Shown piece after piece: positions 14,101-17,976 of a stretch of 17,976 bases of DNA. The notes under the pieces are model-generated. The model did no database searches and had not been told where the DNA came from. It was given only the letters and a program-made list of their open reading frames with translations. The position numbers and the translations under genes were made by a program. How positions within the stretch are numbered: the stretch's first letter is position 1; each line of letters opens with the position of its first letter. This DNA comes from Bacteroidota bacterium (lineage in GTDB: Bacteria > Bacteroidota > Bacteroidia > NORP154): NCBI GenBank assembly GCA_002401055.1, contig NVRZ01000039.1:1-17976 (forward strand). The letters are read 5' to 3'.

Positions 14101-16747
14101 CACTGGCATTTATGGTAGCTGTACCGTCACTTCCCCCAATACAACTTACCTCTGTAAAGATGGTAGTAGTCGTTAAAGACGGAGGATCCAAGATTATTGC
14201 TACGGCAGTATCATTGCAGCCATTGCCATCAGTTACCAACACCGTGTATGTACCTTGCGCTAACCCTGTTCCCAATGATCCGGTACCGCCTGTAGGAGAC
14301 CACTGATAAGAATATGAAGGAGTTCCACCAGAAAAGTCTACAGTTGCACTGCCATCTGAACTACCATTACAACTTGGGTTAGCTACATTGACTATAGTAG
14401 CAACCAATAGGTCAGACTCTGTTACTCCAATACTTGCCACAACGGAACATCCCATGGAATCGGAAACGGTAACCGAGTATGTTCCTGCTGCTAAATTTAA
14501 GGCCGTAGCTGAATCAGAAATTAAAGAGGTCCACAAATAAGTCAATGGCAAAACGCCACCTGAAACTGATGTGGCTATACTTCCGTCATATGCGTTATTA
14601 CAGGAAAGAGGCGTGGATGTTAAGGATAAAATTATCGGCGGCTCATTAGTAATGGTAATCGTTGCTGTATCAACGCAAGCGTTCCCGTCAGTAACCGCTA
14701 CAGTATAAGTACCCGCCGCCAGATTCACGCTGGAAGTCGTTAATCCATTACTCCAGAGGTATGCATAAGGCGGTTGCCCCCCTGATGCACTGGAAGTTAC
14801 AGGAATAAGCTCTCCATTGCATGTAGCAGGAGGAGGAGTTATGTTAGCAATAAGCAAAGAATCTTCTTCAACAATTATACATGCGGTGGTCCAGCAATCC
14901 ACCAAATCACTTACCACCACACAGTATGAGCCGGCACCCACCACTATACCTGGCGTTATTGCCCCTGTATTCCAGAGGTAGTCGTAGAATCCCAATCCTC
15001 CTGTTGGAAAAGCCTGGATTGTAGTAGTTTCTCCAAAACACAATACTGGAGGTTGGGTTATTGTTACCGCCAGATTCGAATTAGAGGTTTCTATTACTAC
15101 GGTATCCACTGCGGTGCAACCAGAACCATCCGATACCGTTATTATGTAAACCCCAGGCGTTACGGAAATAGTTGAATCTGCCTGTCCATTACTCCATAGA
15201 TAGGTATAAATACCCGAGCCTCCAGATGCAGATGCTGAAATTTCCACTATAGAATCACATCCAATAACTGAGTCAGGAGATGCTACCACCTCCAACAAAG
15301 GGTTCTCAGCAATTGTAACAGTGGCTGTACCAAGGCACTGATATTGACTTCCATCAGACACCGAAACAAAGTAAGTACCCGGAGTTGCGGTAATTGACTG
15401 AGTTGCTGCTCCGGTATTCCAAAAGTAAGTTAGCGGCGCAAGTCCTCCGGTTGTCTGTGCCGTTATAACGGTGGTATTACCCGAACAAATAATTATGGGC
15501 GCATCAATTGTTACATTAAGCGCAGGTGTAATTGTTATGACAATCACATCTATAGCAGGAGTACATCCATTAGTACCAGTAGGAGTTAAAGTGAGCGTAA
15601 GGCCCCCATTTGCTATTTCTGTAGCGCTCGGAGTATAATTCGTATTTAATGTAGTGTTGTCCGGATCAAATGTTCCAGTGCCTCCTGTCCATACTCCGCC
15701 GGTTGCGTTCACTACAGAACCATTTAATGATATAGGAGATATATCTGCACAAATGTTAATATCCGCTCCAGCGCTCGCGTATGGAACTCCTTGTTCAGTT
15801 ACCACCACCGTATCATATTTTGGAGGACAATCCGGTGCAAGTCCATCTTGTACCTCTAATACATAGGTCCCCGCAGAAGTGGCAAAATAATCTATGGTGT
15901 TGGCAATTACATTTCCGTTGTCGTCTGTCCAAGTAAACAGATAGTTTCCATCGCCACCAATGGCGCTACCATAAAGTTGAACTCCAAAAGAATTGGTACA
16001 AAAGACTGGTGTATCAGGACTAGCGTCAACTATTAGGTCCGGCATAATAAATACCCTAATCGTATCACAGAATATTTGATTTTGCAAACAAGCCCCGGCC
16101 AATGGAACTCCACATACTTCATAATCTATAAAAGCAGGAGCCAGAGAATCTGGTGACACAGTCGTTGTATCGCATCCCGATGTACAACTTAAATAAGAGT
16201 TGTATATACCTCCTCCAGTGATATCATTCCACGTTACTGTTGCAGGATCTACCCCTTCTATATTCAGCATTGTTGAGCATCCGATTCCAGTAGTGTCATT
16301 GGGTGCACCAACTGGCCCACCAATAGCTGTAATGCCATAGGTGTTTAAGTTGCTTCCCGGTTTACAAAAAGTTAACCAATAAGGCCCAGGGCCTGTTAAG
16401 CAAATAGGTTCACCCACCGCAACAATAGGCCCACAATCAATTTGATAGAAGAGGGCACCACTCGGAGCTGCTCCATCGATTATCTCAAAATTGATCGCAA
16501 CAGTGGCGGTATCAAGAGTTAACAAAAAAACTATGCAACGATCCGGCCATTGGGAACCACAACAAGAGCCTGCTCTTACAATTGGAGGTGACGATACCCA
16601 CAAACTATCTGGACTTCCAGTAAGATCTACCACATAAAGAGGAGTATTTGACGTACATGGATTACCTTGAGAATTGCCCTCCTTAACTGAAAGCATCAAA
16701 AGTAAGAATACTACCAATAATGATATTACAAAACGTTCAAGAATCAA
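11108..16747 (-). CDS. Giant SprB-repeat surface protein with T9SS type B (gliding-associated) C-terminus
   Basis: The 1879-aa product has a signal peptide (~1-27, ending EGNSQ). A Cys-rich head at about 28-234 contains 13 Cys, with SCCGS (61-65), ICLTGPGPYWLTFCKPG (115-131) and a paired CTSGCD. An Ig/SprB-like repeat tract of about 18 units of 70-85 residues (~235-1617) follows; 17 units carry a Y/F/L-x-W signature such as YTYLWSNG or YSFLWSPG, and most end in VTVSD..GC-like phrases. Two PKD-like domains (~1618-1786; second with WYFGDGDS) precede the type B sorting domain (1787-1879: FIPNAFSPNGRG, FNRWGDNIY, DGHGNNGKK, DVYVCLIYVWD). By family knowledge such proteins are exported by T9SS and act as mobile adhesins or cell-surface filaments. 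The start is TTG at 16747: an in-frame TGA lies two codons upstream and no ATG precedes the signal peptide. A start error or sequencing error is possible. Confidence 0.88.
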   Translation of the reverse strand: MILERFVISLLVVFLLLMLSVKEGNSQGNPCTSNTPLYVVDLTGSPDSLWVSSPPIVRAGSCCGSQWPDRCIVFLLTLDTATVAINFEIIDGAAPSGALFYQIDCGPIVAVGEPICLTGPGPYWLTFCKPGSNLNTYGITAIGGPVGAPNDTTGIGCSTMLNIEGVDPATVTWNDITGGGIYNSYLSCTSGCDTTTVSPDSLAPAFIDYEVCGVPLAGACLQNQIFCDTIRVFIMPDLIVDASPDTPVFCTNSFGVQLYGSAIGGDGNYLFTWTDDNGNVIANTIDYFATSAGTYVLEVQDGLAPDCPPKYDTVVVTEQGVPYASAGADINICADISPISLNGSVVNATGGVWTGGTGTFDPDNTTLNTNYTPSATEIANGGLTLTLTPTGTNGCTPAIDVIVITITPALNVTIDAPIIICSGNTTVITAQTTGGLAPLTYFWNTGAATQSITATPGTYFVSVSDGSQYQCLGTATVTIAENPLLEVVASPDSVIGCDSIVEISASASGGSGIYTYLWSNGQADSTISVTPGVYIITVSDGSGCTAVDTVVIETSNSNLAVTITQPPVLCFGETTTIQAFPTGGLGFYDYLWNTGAITPGIVVGAGSYCVVVSDLVDCWTTACIIVEEDSLLIANITPPPATCNGELIPVTSSASGGQPPYAYLWSNGLTTSSVNLAAGTYTVAVTDGNACVDTATITITNEPPIILSLTSTPLSCNNAYDGSIATSVSGGVLPLTYLWTSLISDSATALNLAAGTYSVTVSDSMGCSVVASIGVTESDLLVATIVNVANPSCNGSSDGSATVDFSGGTPSYSYQWSPTGGTGSLGTGLAQGTYTVLVTDGNGCNDTAVAIILDPPSLTTTTIFTEVSCIGGSDGTATINASGGTSPFTYVWSPNVSTSMDATGLSAGTYFITVSDNQGCSSIDSIEITEVPNLLVVSANVMNASCFGSSDGQVTASVAGGTQSYSFLWSPGGSTDSTVTGLTAGSFTVTVTDALGCQESMTVNISEPSALSLLTIDQFILCTSTVTLNFGISGGTTPYDYFWSTGDTTDVIFSNTPGVYTIQVTDNNGCTVMDTVEVFATNSNLSATIDVPSNFCNGTSTTITANPINGSGGGYSYAWSTGDTTISIVIGTGLYCVTITDGAGCLYTACTTVTADDSLTIDITPDQICANSVANISAVVFGGAGPYTYLWSTGDTTQSITDSAGVYTVTVSDSVGCVAMLTDTVVENPPMQISFSDIYHVSCMGDSNGSVIVNVDVGVSPYTFIWSPGGYDEPDYYGLSAGTYSVTVSDSIGCSIIDSITIIEPATPLVLDSIAGTDLTCFGLNTGSATVLGSGGDPPYNYLWWSLNDTISLVDSLPAGTYFVSVADSNGCIASTSVTINQPPILEVVLDSLLDVSCNGYDDGTVSVLTSGGIPAYSFLWSNGSTSDSLTNLAAGIYDLTVTDASMCLDSLTVTITEPASIIASASGSATICSGQSTTVTVVTTGGSGFYNFEWIPNLGNAASYIVSPTVTTEYQVAVTDTNGCIDTSEVILVTVYGPLTVVIGSTDTICEGSWGTVEAFPTGGDGNYSFFWSDTSFGNSAGEFTVSPPVTSLYTVLVTDGCGSPPASTASTIVVLPLPSLAISTNPPAGCVVLDVTFSADTVGNPAGTTYQWEMDGDIFIGPTMNQSFTISGTYVVTLTATTPYGCTASTTNNGSVIVFPQAVADFLAEPMITSIFSPNIEFTDQSSSDVTWWQWYFGDGDSLIGPFPDTSHFYGDTGLYEVMLVVNNQFGCPDTIVQIIEIKPDYAFFIPNAFSPNGRGSNNTFTGYGYCITQFEMYIFNRWGDNIYHSTDYNEPWDGHGNNGKKMAQQDVYVCLIYVWDCLGERHDYIGHVTLIR

Positions 16748-16802
16748 AACTCAAAAAGTAAAATTTATGTTAAAGAAGCTAAGGTGATTGAACCACAAAT
16801 AA

Positions 16803-16833
16803 TAAATATATCCTAAGTTCTTAGCGCCTGCAA
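16803..16833 (-). promoter_or_regulatory. Candidate promoter for the 1879-aa surface protein
   Basis: On the minus strand a TTG (16831-16833) is followed after 20 bases by TATATTTA (16803-16810), one base off TAnnTTTG. This matches the -33/-7 arrangement known in Bacteroidota. Between them lies a small perfect palindrome, ctaagttcttag (16813-16824), which might be an operator. The predicted leader is about 50 bases. Confidence 0.35.
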
Positions 16834-16859
16834 GATACAAATTCTCCTGATATGACGAT

Positions 16860-16887
16860 AAAAAAGGCCCCGGTTTCCCGAGGCCTT
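16860..16887 (-). terminator. Intrinsic terminator of the isocitrate lyase gene
   Basis: On the minus strand the sequence folds into a 10-bp stem, AAGGCCTCGG / CCGGGGCCTT, with one G-U pair closed by a GAAA tetraloop (16864-16887). It runs directly into a six-T tract (16865-16860). It lies about 63 bp after the isocitrate lyase stop and before the surface-protein promoter, insulating the two minus-strand genes. Confidence 0.85.
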
Positions 16888-16950
16888 ACTAACCAAAAAA
16901 CCTACCTTAATTAGGCCAGGCTCACTCACAATTTTTAATAACACCGTCTA

Positions 16951-17976
16951 TCAAGCTCTCTTAAACTGTTCGGATTCAGTACTACCTTCCAAGGCTGAGG
17001 TGGACAATTGCCCCCCAGTAATTGTCTTCTGAATTTCATCAAAGTAACCCGTACCTACAAAAGACTGGTGCTTAACAGCCCTAAAACCATGCTCAGCATT
17101 TGCAAACTCCCTTTCCTGAAGTTCCGAGTAAGCCGACATACCCGTTTCTTTATATGCCCTTGCCAATTCAAACATCCCATTGTTTAATGAATGCCATCCC
17201 GCCAGGGTGATAAACTGATACTTATAACCCATCTCTGCAAGTTCCTCTCGGAAATTAACCATAGTCTTTTCATCAAGATTAGCTTTCCAATTGAAAGATG
17301 GCGAGCAATTATAGGCCAGTAATTTATTTGGAAACTTTTCGTGAATAGCATGGGCAAATTTTCTCGCCTCCATGAGATCTGGCCTGGATGTTTCGCACCA
17401 CAACAAATCTGCGTACGGAGCATATGATAGTCCTCTATCGATCGCCTGGTCAATACCAGCATTTACAAGGTAGAACCCCTCGCTCGAACGCTCACCTGTA
17501 AGGAACTCGCGATCTCTCTCGTCAACATCAGACGTAATTAGTGTAGCGGCATTGGCATCTGTTCGAGCTATCACCAAGGTAGATACGCCCATCACATCAG
17601 CTGCGAGCCGGGCAGCAACCAATTTATTAATAGCCTCCGTAGTAGGCACCAATACTTTGCCTCCAAGGTGGCCGCATTTTTTTGCCGAGCTCAGCTGATC
17701 TTCAAAATGAACCGCAGCAGCGCCCGCCGTAATCATGTGCTTCATCAACTCAAACGCATTTAAGTTTCCACCAAATCCCGCCTCAGCATCAGCGATAATT
17801 GGAACGACCCAATCCTTTTCCGTGTTGCCTTCTAACCAATGTATTTCATCTGTCCTTAAAAGAGCATTGTTTAATCTTCTAATAAGCGACGGAACTGCAT
17901 CTACCGGATACAATGATTGATCCGGATACATAGTTTCAGCGGTATTTGAGTCACCGGCTACCTGCCAACCTGAACA
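16951..17976 (-). CDS. aceA: Isocitrate lyase (N-terminus beyond window edge)
   Basis: The frame is open to the window edge: before the internal MYPDQSLYP the codons read [15 protein letters not shown], as expected inside isocitrate lyase, so the Met at 17931 is not the start. The visible 341 residues correspond to roughly the last 80% of a ~430-aa bacterial enzyme. Signatures are [19 protein letters not shown], the catalytic loop [14 protein letters not shown] with the active-site Cys, [25 protein letters not shown], and the end [11 protein letters not shown] then [11 protein letters not shown]. The enzyme cleaves isocitrate to succinate and glyoxylate in the glyoxylate shunt, in the cytoplasm, allowing growth on acetyl-CoA-yielding substrates. 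That role fits the acyl-CoA catabolic cluster at the other end of the window, although the two are not in one operon. A strong terminator lies downstream. Confidence 0.97.
   Translation of the reverse strand, partial: CSGWQVAGDSNTAETMYPDQSLYPVDAVPSLIRRLNNALLRTDEIHWLEGNTEKDWVVPIIADAEAGFGGNLNAFELMKHMITAGAAAVHFEDQLSSAKKCGHLGGKVLVPTTEAINKLVAARLAADVMGVSTLVIARTDANAATLITSDVDERDREFLTGERSSEGFYLVNAGIDQAIDRGLSYAPYADLLWCETSRPDLMEARKFAHAIHEKFPNKLLAYNCSPSFNWKANLDEKTMVNFREELAEMGYKYQFITLAGWHSLNNGMFELARAYKETGMSAYSELQEREFANAEHGFRAVKHQSFVGTGYFDEIQKTITGGQLSTSALEGSTESEQFKRA

Noticed and set aside
17929-17931. ATG as the start of isocitrate lyase
   Set aside because: The 15 upstream codons to the window edge encode the conserved SGWQVAGD region, so the gene continues beyond the window.

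Overview
The window looks like chromosomal DNA of a Bacteroidota bacterium, probably from the flavobacterial or related gliding and marine lineages. Three large secreted proteins carry type IX secretion (T9SS) C-terminal signals, with SprB-like and PKD repeats. Candidate promoters fit the TAnnTTTG -7 pattern of this phylum, and genes are tightly packed without clear Shine-Dalgarno sites. Sampled GC is roughly 45% in the metabolic genes.

Left half (1-6921, all plus strand): a catabolic acyl-CoA gene cluster. It runs: 3' end of a short-chain dehydrogenase resembling peroxisomal trans-2-enoyl-CoA reductase; a secreted TlpA-like thiol protein; an acyl-CoA carboxylase carboxyltransferase (beta) subunit; an enoyl-CoA hydratase-like protein; the N-terminal part of an AtuA-type protein (DUF1446); a GxxExxY-family gene enclosed by 35-bp inverted repeats; the C-terminal AtuA domain as its own gene; and an acyl-CoA dehydrogenase. 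The set parallels the Pseudomonas atu (acyclic terpene utilisation) genes: SDR, AtuC, AtuE, AtuA, AtuD. The likely logic is alpha/beta-desaturation, gamma-carboxylation and hydration of a methyl-branched acyl-CoA. The biotin carboxylase (alpha) subunit is not in the window.

The most unusual spot is 4771-5324. The AT-rich GxxExxY gene sits between near-perfect inverted repeats, each made of four CGAAT units with identical spacing. It separates the two AtuA domains, which would otherwise lie about 11 bp apart. This looks like a small mobile or domesticated cassette dropped cleanly into an operon.

Right half (6927-16747): three surface or secreted proteins. An 850-aa protein (minus strand) and a 510-aa protein (plus strand) are transcribed divergently from an 89-bp spacer and share a homologous, apparently uncharacterised N-terminal domain; both end in type A sorting domains. 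A 1879-aa protein (minus strand) with a Cys-rich head, about 18 Ig/SprB-like repeats, two PKD-like domains and a type B (gliding-associated) C-terminus follows. It appears to start at TTG.

Right edge (16951-17976, minus strand): the C-terminal four fifths of isocitrate lyase, followed by a strong intrinsic terminator. The glyoxylate shunt is a sensible partner for a pathway that yields acetyl-CoA.
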